Source: Georgenia satyanarayanai
Lineage (GTDB): Bacteria; Actinomycetota; Actinomycetes; Actinomycetales; Actinomycetaceae
Reading direction: 5' to 3'
Assembly: GCF_023715365.1 (NCBI RefSeq)
Contig: NZ_JAMBNZ010000009.1
Span: 1 to 64,000 of the forward strand
Length of the DNA stretch: 64,000 nt
Part shown: piece by piece, positions 20,717 through 30,053 of the stretch
Position numbering within the stretch: the first letter of the stretch is position 1
Layout: each line of letters starts with the position of its first letter
Made by a program: the position numbers and the translations under genes
The notes under the pieces: model-generated
The model's database searches: none
What the model was told of the DNA's origin: nothing
What the model saw: only the letters and a program-made list of their open reading frames with translations

Positions 20717-22336
20717 ATGAGCACGACGACGCGCCCCGCCTCGCAGGCTGAGCTCACCATCGACGTCTACGACACGACCCTGCGCGACGGCGCGCAGCAG
20801 GAGGGGATGAACCTCTCCGTCGCGGACAAGCTCGCCATCGCCCCGCTCCTCGACGAGCTCGGGGTCGGGTACATCGAGGGCGGGTGGCCCGGCGCGATCC
20901 CCAAGGACACCGAGTTCTTCGCGCGTGCCGCCAAGGAGCTGGACCTGCGCCACGCGCGTCTGGCCGCGTTCGGATCCACCTGCAAGGCAGGCACGCGCCC
21001 CCACGACGACGCTCAGGTCCGCGCCCTCGTCGACTCCGAGGCACCCGTCGTCACGATCGTCGCGAAGAGCGACATCCGGCACGTGGAGCGGGCGCTGCGC
21101 ACGACCGGGGAGGAGAACCTGCGGATGATCGCCGACACCGTCCGCTACCTGCGCGAGCAGGACCGTGAGGTCATCCTCGATGCCGAGCACTTCTTCGACG
21201 GTTACCGCTACGACGCCGAGTACGCCGTCGCCGCGATCAGGGCAGGCCTGGACGCCGGCGCGCACGTCGCCGTCCTGTGCGACACCAACGGAGGCATGCT
21301 GCCCGGCTGGGTCGGGGAGATCGTCACCGCTGTCCGCTCCCGGGTCGACGGGGTCCTGGGCATCCACGCCCACAACGACACCGGCTGCGCCGTCGCCAAC
21401 TCCCTCGCCGCCGTCGAGGCCGGGGTACGGCACGTCCAGGGCACCGTCAACGGCTACGGCGAGCGGACCGGCAACGCCGACCTCGTCACCGTCGTCGCCA
21501 ACCTCGAGCTCAAGCACGGCGTCGACACCCTCGCCGGTGAGGGCCTGCGGGAGTCCAGCCGCCTGTCCCACGCCATCAGCGAGATCACCAACATCAGCCC
21601 CTACGCCCGCCAGCCCTACGTGGGCTCCAGCGCCTTCGCCCACAAGGCCGGCCTGCACGCCTCGGCGATCAGGGTGGACCCCGACCTGTACCAGCACATC
21701 GACCCCGTCGCCGTCGGCAACGACATGCGCATGCTGGTCTCGGAGATGGCGGGCCGGGCGAGCATCGAGCTCAAGGGCCGCGAGCTCGGCATCGACCTGT
21801 CCGGCCGCGCCGACGTCCTCTCGCGCGTCACCGAGCGGGTCAAGGCCGCCGAGGCGCAGGGCTACACCTTCGACGCCGCCGACGCGTCCTTCGAGCTCCT
21901 GCTCCGCGAGGAGCTCGACGGCGCCCGCCCCCGCTACTTCACCGTCGAGAGCTGGCGGGCCATGGTGCAGACGCTGAGCGAGGACATCTCCCTCACTCTC
22001 GCCGAGGCCACCGTCAAGCTCCACACGGGCCGCGGCCGCGTCGTGTGCACCGGTGAGGGGAACGGCCCGGTCAACGCCCTGGACCACGCCCTGCGCCAGG
22101 CTCTCGTCGACGTGTACCCCGAGCTCGAGGACTTCGAGCTCATCGACTTCAAGGTGCGCATCCTCGACACCCAGTCCGGCACCGACGCCACCACCCGCGT
22201 GCTCATCGAGACCTCCGACGGCGCCCGCTCGTGGAGCACGGTGGGCGTGGGCCCCGACATCATCGAGGCGAGCTGGGAGGCCCTGGTCGACTCGGTCGTC
22301 TACGGGCTGCTCCACCGTGACGTCCACCCGCGCTGA
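20717..22336 (+). CDS. cimA: (R)-citramalate synthase
   Basis: A 539-residue DRE-TIM metallolyase condensing acetyl-CoA and pyruvate to citramalate, a threonine-independent entry to isoleucine. The N-terminal motif VYDTTLRDGAQQEGMN, the metal-binding HAHNDTGCAVANSLAA and NGYGERTGNADL are present, and a LeuA-type allosteric domain fills about residues 410-535. The short spacing after the DRE motif and YIEGGWPGA favour CimA over 2-isopropylmalate synthase. AGGGAG precedes the ATG. Confidence 0.9.
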   Translation: MSTTTRPASQAELTIDVYDTTLRDGAQQEGMNLSVADKLAIAPLLDELGVGYIEGGWPGAIPKDTEFFARAAKELDLRHARLAAFGSTCKAGTRPHDDAQVRALVDSEAPVVTIVAKSDIRHVERALRTTGEENLRMIADTVRYLREQDREVILDAEHFFDGYRYDAEYAVAAIRAGLDAGAHVAVLCDTNGGMLPGWVGEIVTAVRSRVDGVLGIHAHNDTGCAVANSLAAVEAGVRHVQGTVNGYGERTGNADLVTVVANLELKHGVDTLAGEGLRESSRLSHAISEITNISPYARQPYVGSSAFAHKAGLHASAIRVDPDLYQHIDPVAVGNDMRMLVSEMAGRASIELKGRELGIDLSGRADVLSRVTERVKAAEAQGYTFDAADASFELLLREELDGARPRYFTVESWRAMVQTLSEDISLTLAEATVKLHTGRGRVVCTGEGNGPVNALDHALRQALVDVYPELEDFELIDFKVRILDTQSGTDATTRVLIETSDGARSWSTVGVGPDIIEASWEALVDSVVYGLLHRDVHPR

Positions 22337-22379
22337 CCGCGACCGCCGCGGCAGGGGCGGTGCGCGGTAGCCTGCAGGC

Positions 22380-23429
22380 GTGCGAGGCGAGTACAAGGTT
22401 CCCCAGGGCAAGCTGGTCGCCGTCGACCTCGACGTCGTCGAGGACCGGCTGCGTCACGTCAGTGTCTCGGGGGACTTCTTCCTCGAGCCCGACTCCGCGC
22501 TGGAGGACATCAACGCGGCCCTCGAGGGCATGCCCGCGACGGCGGGCGCCGAGGAGCTCGCGCAGGCGGTGACGCGGGCGCTGGACCCGCAGGTGGCGCT
22601 CGTCGGCTTCAGCGCCGACGCCGTCGGGATCGCCGTCCGCCGCGCGCTCGGCCACGCGACGAGCTGGGCCGACCACACCTTCGAGGTCATCGGCCCGCGT
22701 GTGCTGCCGCCCGCGCTGCACGTGGCCCTGGACGAGGTCCTGCCGGGGGAGGTCGCCGCCGGCCGCCGCGGCCCGCTCATGCGGATCTGGGACTGGGACG
22801 CCCCGCTCGTGGTCATCGGCTCCTTCCAGTCGGTGCGCAACGAGATCGACGCCGAGGGCCTGGCCCGGCACGGGATGACGGTCGTGCGCCGCGTCTCCGG
22901 CGGCGGGGCGATGTTCATGGAGCCGGGAAACTGCATCACCTACTCCCTCGTCGTGCCGACCTCGCTCGTCGAGGGGCTGAGCTTCGAGCGCTCCTACGCC
23001 TTCCTCGACGACTGGGTGCTCGGCGCCCTCAAGGAGGTCGGGGTCGACGCCCGGTACGTGCCCCTCAACGACATCGCCTCCGACGCCGGGAAGATCGGCG
23101 GCGCCGCGCAGAAGCGCTTCGCCAGCGGCGTCGTCCTTCACCACGTGACGATGAGCTACGACATCGACGCCGACAAGATGCTCGAGGTGCTGCGCATCGG
23201 CCGGGAGAAGATGTCGGACAAGGGCACGGCGAGCGCCAACAAGCGCGTCGACCCGATGCGCTCACAGACCGGCATGAGCCGTGCGGCCATCATCGACGCC
23301 TTCATCGCCCACTTCGAGGGCCGCTACGACACCGTCCGCTCGGACTACACCGAGGACGAGCTGGCGCGCGCCGAGCAGCTCGTCCAGGACAAGTTCCTCG
23401 ACGACGCGTGGACCTACCGGGTCCCCTGA
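22380..23429 (+). CDS. lipoate--protein ligase family protein, permuted domain order
   Basis: A 349-residue protein. Residues 1-85 resemble the accessory domain usually found at the C-terminus of lipoate ligases (YKVPQGKLV, VSVSGDFFLEP). Residues 95-345 form the LplA/LipB catalytic fold: VVRRVSGGGAMFMEPGN, and NDIASDAGKIGGAAQ with the likely catalytic lysine. It may attach or transfer lipoate or octanoate to E2/GcvH proteins. The start is GTG at 22380, with TAGCCT six bases upstream and no ribosome site. The partner proteins are not in the window. Confidence 0.8.
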   Translation: MRGEYKVPQGKLVAVDLDVVEDRLRHVSVSGDFFLEPDSALEDINAALEGMPATAGAEELAQAVTRALDPQVALVGFSADAVGIAVRRALGHATSWADHTFEVIGPRVLPPALHVALDEVLPGEVAAGRRGPLMRIWDWDAPLVVIGSFQSVRNEIDAEGLARHGMTVVRRVSGGGAMFMEPGNCITYSLVVPTSLVEGLSFERSYAFLDDWVLGALKEVGVDARYVPLNDIASDAGKIGGAAQKRFASGVVLHHVTMSYDIDADKMLEVLRIGREKMSDKGTASANKRVDPMRSQTGMSRAAIIDAFIAHFEGRYDTVRSDYTEDELARAEQLVQDKFLDDAWTYRVP

Positions 23430-23439
23430 GCCGCGTTTT

Positions 23440-23534
23440 CCGGATCCCGCCACAACCGTCGGCGACACGCCGCCGGTCCACGGCGTCGGCGCGGCGTGTC
23501 GCGTCTGCCTGCCGCCCTTTGTGGCGGGATCCGG
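23440..23534. repeat. 95-bp inverted-repeat element
   Basis: The outer arms CCGGATCCCGCCACAA (23440-23455) and the inverted copy ending at 23534 are near perfect. Inner arms around GCGACACGCCGCC and GGCGGCGTGTCGC also pair, giving a long imperfect cruciform. A related element lies at 53889-54002. It may act as a terminator after the lipoate-ligase gene. Confidence 0.7.
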
Positions 23535-23565
23535 GAGCAGCGGTGAGAACGATAGGCTCGGGCCC

Positions 23566-24267
23566 GTGAGTGAGGTCCTGGAAGCACTGGTCGCAGTCCG
23601 GGACCGCGTCGCCCGCGCCGCCCGCGTCGTCGGCCGCGACCCGGAGGAGGTCCAGCTCCTCCTCGCGGTCAAGACCCTGCCCGTCGACCGTGTCCGGGAG
23701 GCGATCGGTGCCGGCGCCCACCTCCTCGGGCACAACCGGGCGCAGGAGCTCGTCGCCACCGCCCCCGAGCTCGCGGGCCTCCCGCACGAGATGCACTTCA
23801 TCGGGCGGCTGCAGTCGAACAAGGCCGGCAAGGTCGTGCCGCTCGTCAGCTGCGTCCAGAGCGTCGACAGCCTCGCCCTCGCCGAGCGGCTCGACCGCCT
23901 CGCCGCGCGCGAGGGACGCCGCCTCGACGTCTTCGCCCAGGTCAACACCTCCGGTGAGGAGACCAAGGCCGGGGCGGCGCCGCAGGACGCGGTCGCGCAC
24001 GCCCTCGCCGTCGCCGCCCTGCCGCACCTGCGGCTGCGTGGGCTCATGACGATCGGTGCCCGGTCCGAGGACGTCGACGTCGTCCGCGCCTCCTACGAGC
24101 GGCTCGCCGCGCTGCGGGACGAGGTCGTGGCGAGCGGTGCGCCGGGGACCGCCGAGGCGCGGGAGCTGTCGATGGGGATGAGCACCGACCTCGAGCTCGC
24201 CGTCGCCGCCGGCGCGACGATGGTCCGGGTCGGGACCGCCGTCTTCGGAGCCCGCCCCACCGGCTAA
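23566..24267 (+). CDS. YggS family pyridoxal phosphate homeostasis protein
   Basis: A 233-residue PLP-binding barrel without catalytic activity of its own, thought to buffer and deliver PLP. The PLP lysine is K36 in LLAVKTLPVDRV; the HNRAQELV, HFIGRLQSNK and QVNTSGEETKAG motifs and the C-terminal LSMGMSTDLELAVAAGATMVRVGTA... pattern are present. The GTG at 23566 follows TAGGCT by seven bases (leaderless). The longer upstream frame runs through the inverted-repeat element and is not coding. Confidence 0.92.
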   Translation: MSEVLEALVAVRDRVARAARVVGRDPEEVQLLLAVKTLPVDRVREAIGAGAHLLGHNRAQELVATAPELAGLPHEMHFIGRLQSNKAGKVVPLVSCVQSVDSLALAERLDRLAAREGRRLDVFAQVNTSGEETKAGAAPQDAVAHALAVAALPHLRLRGLMTIGARSEDVDVVRASYERLAALRDEVVASGAPGTAEARELSMGMSTDLELAVAAGATMVRVGTAVFGARPTG

Positions 24268-24328
24268 GTTGTCCCCCACGGGGGCTCGTCACGTACCGTG
24301 TCGGGGTTCTCGAGAGACGGGAAGGTCC

Positions 24329-24859
24329 ATGTCCGACACCGGCCGCCGGCTGACGCCGGCGCAGCTGCTCCTCATCGTCGTCGTCAGCATCCTCGTGCTG
24401 CTCTTCGTCATCCTCCTCGCCGGCCGCCTCACGGGCGGCGGGGGCGAGCGGGGTGCGGACGCGTCGACGGCCACCACCGCCCCGGACGACGACGTGGCCG
24501 ACGACGTGACGCGGACGACGGAGCCCGTGGCGGAGTACTTCGCCTCGCCGTCGGGCAACATCGTCTGCGCCCTCACCCCCGACAGCGCCGACTGCGTGAT
24601 CTCGAACTTCCAGTACGAGCCCGAGGACGCCGACTGCGAGGAGGAGGGTGCCGGCGGGCACCTGCGCGTGGAGGCGGCCGGGGCGTCGATGCCCTGTGAG
24701 CCGCTCGTCGTCGCCGGTGACGTGCCGGCCCTGAACTACGGGGAGACGACGACGGCGCACGGCTTCACCTGCGAGAGCGCTGAGTCCGGGGTCACCTGCC
24801 GCCACGACGACTCCGGCTACGGCTTCGCAGTGGCTCGGGCCTCCTACGAGCTGTTCTGA
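24329..24859 (+). CDS. membrane-anchored DUF6636-like protein
   Basis: A 176-residue protein with one hydrophobic span (about residues 14-34), a Thr/Asp-rich linker and an extracytoplasmic domain from about 68. That domain has four to six cysteines spaced as SPSGNIVCAL, SADCVISN, DCEEE, MPCEP, FTCESA and VTCRHDDSGYGF, which fits DUF6636. GGGAAGG precedes the start. Function is unknown. Confidence 0.7.
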   Translation: MSDTGRRLTPAQLLLIVVVSILVLLFVILLAGRLTGGGGERGADASTATTAPDDDVADDVTRTTEPVAEYFASPSGNIVCALTPDSADCVISNFQYEPEDADCEEEGAGGHLRVEAAGASMPCEPLVVAGDVPALNYGETTTAHGFTCESAESGVTCRHDDSGYGFAVARASYELF

Positions 24860-24862
24860 CGC

Positions 24863-24899
24863 GACGAGGGCCGCCCGGAAGCCTCGGGCGGCCCTCGTC
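24863..24899. terminator. bidirectional terminator, DUF6636 gene and M13 peptidase gene
   Basis: A 15-bp stem (24863-24877 with 24885-24899) with a seven-base loop lies between convergent genes. Confidence 0.87.
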
Positions 24900-24908
24900 A
24901 TCAGCGAG

Positions 24909-26909
24909 TCACCAGATGCGCACGCGCTCCTCGGGCGGGAGGTACAGCGCGTCGCTGGGCTGGACGTCGAAGGCCTCGACGAAGGCGTCGAGGTTGCGCA
25001 CCACCCCGTTGCAGCGGAACTCGTTGGGGGAGTGCGGGTCGATCGACAACAGCCGGATCACCTCGGCGTCGCGCGCCTTCTGCTGCCAGATGCGGCCCCA
25101 CGAGAAGAAGATGCGCTGCAGACCGGTGAGCCCGTCCACCACCGGAGCATCCTCCAGGCCGGACAGGCCCTGCTTGCGCAGCGCGATCTCGTAGGCCGTG
25201 ATCGCGATCGACAGCCCACCGAGGTCCCCGATGTTCTCCCCAATCGTCAGAGCGCCGTTGACGTGGTGCGAGCCGTTCAGCTGGGCGGGGGAGAAGGCGT
25301 CGTACTGGGCGATGAGGGCCGTGGTGCGGGCCTCGAACTCCGCACGGTCCTGTTCGGTCCACCAGTCGCGCAGCCGGCCGGTGCCGTCGTACTTGCTGCC
25401 CTGGTCGTCGAAGCCGTGACCGATCTCGTGCCCGATGACCGAGCCGATGCCGCCGTAGTTCCACGCGTCGTCGGCGTCGACGTCGAAGAACGGGGGCTGG
25501 AGGATGGCGGCCGGGAAGACGATCTCGTTCATCGTCGGGTTGTAGTAGGCGTTGACCATCTGCGGCGGCATGAACCACTCGTCGCGGTCCATGGGCTCAC
25601 CGAGCTTGGCGAGGTTGCGCGCGGTCTCGAAGAGCTCGGCGCGACGGACGTTGCCGAGGAGGTCGGTCGGGTCCGTCTCGAGGGTGGAGTAGTCGCGCCA
25701 CGTGTCGGGGTAGCCGATCTTCGGGGTGAAGGCGGCGAGCTTCTCCAGCGCGCGCTCCTTGGTCTGCTCGCCCATCCAGTCCAGCTCGGTGATCGACTGG
25801 CGGTAGGCCTCGATGAGGTTGTCGACGAGCTCCTGCATCCTGGCCTTGTGCTCGGGCGGGAAGTGGCGCTCGACGTAGATCTTGCCCACGGCCTCGCCCA
25901 GGGCACCCTCGACGAGCGCGACGCCGCGCTTCCAGCGCTCGCGCATCTCCGGCGCGCCGGTGAGGGTGCGGCCGTAGAAGTCGAAGTGCTCCTCGACGAA
26001 GGCGGCCGGCAGGTACGGCGAGCGGGCCGAGACGACGTGCCACAGCAGCCACATCCGCAGCGAGTCGACGTCCAGCTCCTCCCACGCCGTGGCGAAGTGG
26101 GTGAGGAAGGAGGGCATCCCGACGATGGTGGAGTCGACGGCGCCGGCGGGCAGGTCGAGCGACTCGCGCCACAGGTCCCAGGGGAAGCCGGGAGCGGAGT
26201 CGAGGACCTCGGCCCACGTGCGGGGGTTGTTGATCTGATCCGCCTCGCGGGAGCGGACCTTGTCCCAGTGGCCGGCGGCCAGGCGGGTCTCGACGTCCAT
26301 GACGCGCTGCGCCGCGCCCAGCGCCTCGTCGGCGATGACGAGCCCGGAGAGCTCGAGCATCGCGGCGACGTGCGCGAGGTAGGCCGCGCGGGTCTCGGCG
26401 TGGGCGTCCTCGCGGTAGTAGGACTCGTCGGGCAGCCCCAGCCCGCTCTGCCAGAGGAAGACGCGGTAGTTGTCGGGGTCGTTGAAGTCGGTGTCGACGA
26501 AGAGCGCGACGGCGCCGCCCACCCCCGTGGAGGCGAGGGTGCCCATCGCGCGGGCGAGCGACTCCTTGTCGCGGGCGGCGGTGAACAGCTCGAGGTCGGG
26601 TTGGAGCGGCCCGGTCCCGAGCGCCTCGATGCGCTCCTCGGCCATGAACGAGGCGAACAGGTCGCCGACCTGCTTGGCCTCGTCCGTCGCGTCCTCCGCG
26701 GCGGCGGCGTCGGCGATGATCTCGCGCACCCGCTGCTCGGACAGGTCGCGCAGCACCATGAAGGCGCCGTCGCGAGCGCGGTCGGCCGGGATCTCGTGCT
26801 CGCGGAGGTAGGTCCCGTTGATGTGGCGGTAGAGGTCGTCCTGCGGCCGCACGGTCGTGTCCATGGCCTGCTCGAACGACATCGACGTGGTGGTCTCGTC
26901 AGTCGTCAT
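24909..26909 (-). CDS. M13 family (neprilysin-like) metallopeptidase
   Basis: A 666-residue zinc endopeptidase. The HExxH motif is VIGHEIGHGF with H494, E495 and H498, and the third ligand lies in TIGENIGDLGGL. VNAYYNPTMNEIVFPAAILQPPFF upstream is the family substrate-binding stretch (NAYY). No signal peptide or transmembrane anchor is seen, so it is probably cytosolic, as in mycobacterial and other bacterial PepO-type enzymes. The ATG at 26909 follows TATCGT by six bases; the much longer upstream frame is antisense to rpiB and not coding. Confidence 0.92.
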   Translation of the reverse strand: MTTDETTTSMSFEQAMDTTVRPQDDLYRHINGTYLREHEIPADRARDGAFMVLRDLSEQRVREIIADAAAAEDATDEAKQVGDLFASFMAEERIEALGTGPLQPDLELFTAARDKESLARAMGTLASTGVGGAVALFVDTDFNDPDNYRVFLWQSGLGLPDESYYREDAHAETRAAYLAHVAAMLELSGLVIADEALGAAQRVMDVETRLAAGHWDKVRSREADQINNPRTWAEVLDSAPGFPWDLWRESLDLPAGAVDSTIVGMPSFLTHFATAWEELDVDSLRMWLLWHVVSARSPYLPAAFVEEHFDFYGRTLTGAPEMRERWKRGVALVEGALGEAVGKIYVERHFPPEHKARMQELVDNLIEAYRQSITELDWMGEQTKERALEKLAAFTPKIGYPDTWRDYSTLETDPTDLLGNVRRAELFETARNLAKLGEPMDRDEWFMPPQMVNAYYNPTMNEIVFPAAILQPPFFDVDADDAWNYGGIGSVIGHEIGHGFDDQGSKYDGTGRLRDWWTEQDRAEFEARTTALIAQYDAFSPAQLNGSHHVNGALTIGENIGDLGGLSIAITAYEIALRKQGLSGLEDAPVVDGLTGLQRIFFSWGRIWQQKARDAEVIRLLSIDPHSPNEFRCNGVVRNLDAFVEAFDVQPSDALYLPPEERVRIW

Positions 26910-26993
26910 GGTCCGACGATACGGGAGGTGCCGTAGCCGGCGCGGGCTGAGTCGGCGCCCGCGACGGGCGTGGGACACGGCAAGATAGGGGCC

Positions 26994-27440
26994 ATGCGCA
27001 TCCACATCGCCGCCGACCACGCCGGGTTCGAGCTCAAGGCCGCCCTCGTCGAGCACCTCACCGCGGGGGGCCACGACGTCGTCGACCACGGGGCCCACAC
27101 CTACGACGCCCAGGACGACTACCCGTCCTTCTGCTTCGCGGCCGGGGAGGCTGTCGTCGCGGAGCCGGGCAGCCTGGGGATCGTGCTGGGAGGCTCCGGG
27201 AACGGCGAGCAGATCGCCGCGAACAAGGTCCGCGGCGTGCGCGCCGCGCTCGCGTGGGACCTCGACACCGCGACGCTCGCGCGCACCCACAACGACGCCA
27301 ACGTCCTGTCCCTCGGTGCTCGCAAGCACTCGGTCGACGACGCCGTCGCCATGGTCGAGGCCTTTGTCGCCGAGCCCTTCTCCGGCGAGGCCCGCCACCA
27401 GCGCCGCATCGACCAGCTCGCGGAGTACGAGCTGCGCTGA
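26994..27440 (+). CDS. rpiB: ribose-5-phosphate isomerase B
   Basis: A 148-residue enzyme interconverting ribose 5-phosphate and ribulose 5-phosphate. It shows IAADHAGFELK, the anion-binding GIVLGGSGNGEQIAANK loop and THNDANVLSLGARK. The serine in GGSGNGE is typical of the actinobacterial form. It is divergent from the M13 gene, with starts 84 bp apart, and convergent with the GNAT gene 11 bp away. Confidence 0.93.
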   Translation: MRIHIAADHAGFELKAALVEHLTAGGHDVVDHGAHTYDAQDDYPSFCFAAGEAVVAEPGSLGIVLGGSGNGEQIAANKVRGVRAALAWDLDTATLARTHNDANVLSLGARKHSVDDAVAMVEAFVAEPFSGEARHQRRIDQLAEYELR

Positions 27441-27451
27441 GGCGCGCCGCG

Positions 27452-28747
27452 TCAGAAGCCCCAGCCGGTGGACGGGGACACCGGCCAGGAGAACGCCGTC
27501 GCGGCGGGTACCAGCGTCCCGGGCACGAGCTCGGTGACGCGGCCCGCTGCCGCGAGCGCGGTGAGTGACGTGCCACCGAGGTACGCCGCGCCGAGGTCGG
27601 CGATGCCCACCGCGAGGTGTGCCGCCTCCTCGGTGGGGGTGACCTGGACGCCGCCCGGCCCGCCGCGCACCTGCCAGCGGCCGGCGTTGTCCGGGACCAG
27701 CGGGTCGCTCACCTCCAGGACGACGTCGACGCCGCACGGGTAGGCCCGTGCGCGCAGCGCCGCCGGCAGGTCGAGGATGCGCAGCCACACGTCGTCATGG
27801 ACCCGTCGCCCGATGCCGCGCAGCTCGGTGAGCAGCCCGAGGAGCGCGTCGTCGGGCGCGAGGGTGTACGCCTTGACCTGACCCATGAGGTCGAGGTCGA
27901 GCAGGGTGCCCCAGAGGGCGCGCGCCGCGGCCGGGTCCAGCGCGAGGGCGTCGTGGACCTCGACCGTGCCCGCCGGGAGGTTCTCCTCCCCCCAGCTGTC
28001 CTTGCGGCGGAAGACGGCGTAGCCCCTCGGCCGGCCGGCCGCGTCCCGCACGACGGCGAGGCGCTTGCGCTCGGCGCCGCGCCGGGCGGAGGGCCAGTCG
28101 ACGAGGTGCGCGGTGCGCAGGGCCGGCGTGTCCCGCGTGATCCACCCCGGCCGCACCACCGCGCCGTGGACGCGCTCGACGTCCGCGCTGTGGTGCTCGG
28201 GGTCGATGGTCTCCAGCTCGACGACGAGGTCCTCCGCCTCGGGCACGGGGCGCAGGCCCGCGCCGCGGCCGAGGCTGAGTGCGACGCGGTGGGTGGCGAT
28301 CCCGTAGCCGTACCTCTCGTAGATCCCGCTCTCGGCCGCGTTGAGCACCGAGACGACCTCCCCGCGCTCGCGCGAGCGCCGCAGGTGGGCGTGGAGCATG
28401 GCGCGCCCCAGACCCCGACGGCGGTGGCCCGGGTGCACCCCCACCCAGGTGAGTCCGGACGCGGGCACACGCTCACCGCCCGGCACCTGGAGACGGAAGG
28501 CGAAGGAGGAGTGCACGGCCGCGAGCGCCGTGCCACGGGCGCCCGCGTGCCACACGCCGACGCTGCGGCCTGGCTCGAGGGTCCACACCTGGACCGGCTC
28601 GTCCTCCGGGGCGAGGTCGGAGGCGAAGGCCCAGCGGTCGACCTCCTGCATGGCGGCACGATCTGCGGCGTCGTCGAGCTCGGCGAGGCGGTAGCCCGGC
28701 GGCAGGGGGACGGGGGTGGGGTCGATGAAGGTCACGCACAGGAGCAT
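27452..28747 (-). CDS. Eis-like GNAT family N-acetyltransferase
   Basis: A 431-residue protein with the three-part Eis layout: an N-terminal GNAT domain (acetyl-CoA loop in VGVHPGHRRRGLGRAML), a second GNAT-like domain and a C-terminal sterol-carrier-like domain (about 320-431) ending in PSTGWGF, whose terminal carboxylate acts as base in Eis enzymes. Relatives acetylate aminoglycosides or protein lysines; the substrate here is unknown. The ATG at 28747 has GGGAGCG upstream. A GTG four codons later is an alternative. Confidence 0.85.
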   Translation of the reverse strand: MLLCVTFIDPTPVPLPPGYRLAELDDAADRAAMQEVDRWAFASDLAPEDEPVQVWTLEPGRSVGVWHAGARGTALAAVHSSFAFRLQVPGGERVPASGLTWVGVHPGHRRRGLGRAMLHAHLRRSRERGEVVSVLNAAESGIYERYGYGIATHRVALSLGRGAGLRPVPEAEDLVVELETIDPEHHSADVERVHGAVVRPGWITRDTPALRTAHLVDWPSARRGAERKRLAVVRDAAGRPRGYAVFRRKDSWGEENLPAGTVEVHDALALDPAAARALWGTLLDLDLMGQVKAYTLAPDDALLGLLTELRGIGRRVHDDVWLRILDLPAALRARAYPCGVDVVLEVSDPLVPDNAGRWQVRGGPGGVQVTPTEEAAHLAVGIADLGAAYLGGTSLTALAAAGRVTELVPGTLVPAATAFSWPVSPSTGWGF

Positions 28748-28796
28748 GGCAGCGCTCCCGACGGCACCGCGAGCGGATTTTGGGACAATGGCCGGC

Positions 28797-29114
28797 GTGA
28801 CCGACTGGAGCGAGCTCGTCCTCGACATCGCCGACGACGTCCCGCCCGGCCGCGCCACGACGTACGGACTCATCGCGGAGGCTGCCCGCGCCCGCACCGG
28901 CCGTGGGTCGGCGCGGTCGGTCGGCGCCGTCATGTCCCGCGAGGGCGGGTCCGTCGCCTGGTGGCGGGTGGTCCGCGCCGACGGCTCCCTGCCCGAACAG
29001 CTCACCGCCCGCGCCGGCGAGCACTACCGCAGCGAGGGGACCCCGCGGCGCCCCGGCGGCTCCGTCGACCTCACCCGCGCCCTGTGGGACCCCGTGGAGG
29101 AACCCAATGCCTGA
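28797..29114 (+). CDS. alkyltransferase-like protein (MGMT fold, no catalytic cysteine)
   Basis: A 105-residue protein with the MGMT DNA-binding fold (VPPGRATTYGLIAE, RSVGAVMS). The active-site Pro-Cys-His-Arg is replaced by Ala-Trp-Trp-Arg (VAWWRVVRADG), so it cannot accept alkyl groups. Such ATL proteins bind O6-alkylguanine and flag it for nucleotide excision repair. The GTG at 28797 follows GACAAT by seven bases; an ATG at 28788 is an alternative. It overlaps the following glycosylase gene by 8 bp, so the two repair proteins are coexpressed. Confidence 0.85.
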   Translation: MTDWSELVLDIADDVPPGRATTYGLIAEAARARTGRGSARSVGAVMSREGGSVAWWRVVRADGSLPEQLTARAGEHYRSEGTPRRPGGSVDLTRALWDPVEEPNA

Positions 29115-30030
29115 AGGCCACTCGATCCACCGCCTCGCGCTCGCCTTTGACGAGCTGCTCCACGGCGAGCGTCTGGAGGTCACCTCACCGCAGGGGCGCT
29201 TCGCCGCGGGCGCCGAGCTGCTCGACGGACGCCGCCTGGCGGCGACCGACGCCCACGGCAAGCACCTGTTCCTCGGCTTCTCTCAGGACGGTGAGGCGCC
29301 CGAGGACTTCCGCTGGCTGCGGGTGCACCTGGGGCTGTACGGCTCGTGGACCTTCGCCGGGGACACCACCTTCCAGGCGCCGCACGCGATCGGCGCGCCG
29401 CGCCGCCGGGTGGCCGAGGAGGAGACGCCCGTGGACGACGGCGGTGCTCAGGCGCCGGCGCCGGCGGAGTGGGAGCCGCCGGAGCCGCGGGGCGCCGTGC
29501 GGGTGCGGCTGCTCGGGGAGCACGGCGTCGCCGACCTCACCGGACCGACCGCCTGCGAGGTCGTGACGCCGCAGGAGAAGGACGCCGTGCACGCCCGGCT
29601 CGGTCCCGACCCGCTGCGGGCGGACGGGGACGTCGAGCAGTTCGTCGCCAACGTGCGTCGCCGGGCCCGCCCAGTGGGCGAGCTCCTCATGGACCAGTCC
29701 GTCATCGCCGGCGTGGGCAACATCTACCGCGCCGAGGCGCTCTACCGGGCCCGGCTGCACCCTCGTAAGCTCGGCCGGACCGTCGCCGCGCCGCGGCTGC
29801 GGGAGATGTGGGCCGACCTCGTCACGCTCATGTCCGACGGCGTGGCCACCGGCAGGATCGTCACGACCGAGCCGGAGGACCGGCAGGAGGACGAGGACCG
29901 CTGGTACGTCTACCACCGTGAGGGGCGCCCCTGCCTGCGCTGCGGGAGCAGGGTCGCCGAGGACGAGATGGCCGGCCGGCGGGTCTTCTGGTGCCCCCGC
30001 GAGCAGCGCCGCCCCTCGGCCGCCGCCTGA
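29107..30030 (+). CDS. Fpg/Nei family DNA glycosylase (Nei2-like)
   Basis: A 307-residue bifunctional glycosylase/AP lyase for oxidised bases. The N-terminal MPEGHSIHR carries catalytic P2 and E3 as in actinobacterial Nei2. The H2TH region has LLMDQSVIAGVGNIYRAEAL. The C-terminal zinc finger is unusual: CLRCGS and FWCPREQ leave only three cysteines, with the YHREGRP histidine a possible fourth ligand. A negatively charged insert around residues 105-125 is strain-like variation. GGAGGA lies inside the upstream ATL gene, and the two coding regions overlap by 8 bp. Confidence 0.9.
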   Translation: MPEGHSIHRLALAFDELLHGERLEVTSPQGRFAAGAELLDGRRLAATDAHGKHLFLGFSQDGEAPEDFRWLRVHLGLYGSWTFAGDTTFQAPHAIGAPRRRVAEEETPVDDGGAQAPAPAEWEPPEPRGAVRVRLLGEHGVADLTGPTACEVVTPQEKDAVHARLGPDPLRADGDVEQFVANVRRRARPVGELLMDQSVIAGVGNIYRAEALYRARLHPRKLGRTVAAPRLREMWADLVTLMSDGVATGRIVTTEPEDRQEDEDRWYVYHREGRPCLRCGSRVAEDEMAGRRVFWCPREQRRPSAAA

Positions 30031-30053
30031 GGAAACCCTCGCGGGCGACCGGA

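Noticed and set aside
27441-29005. Longer 517-codon version of the GNAT protein reaching across the ATL start
   Set aside because: The extra N-terminal part is antisense to the ATL gene and unlike any acetyltransferase; ATG 28747 fits the family length.
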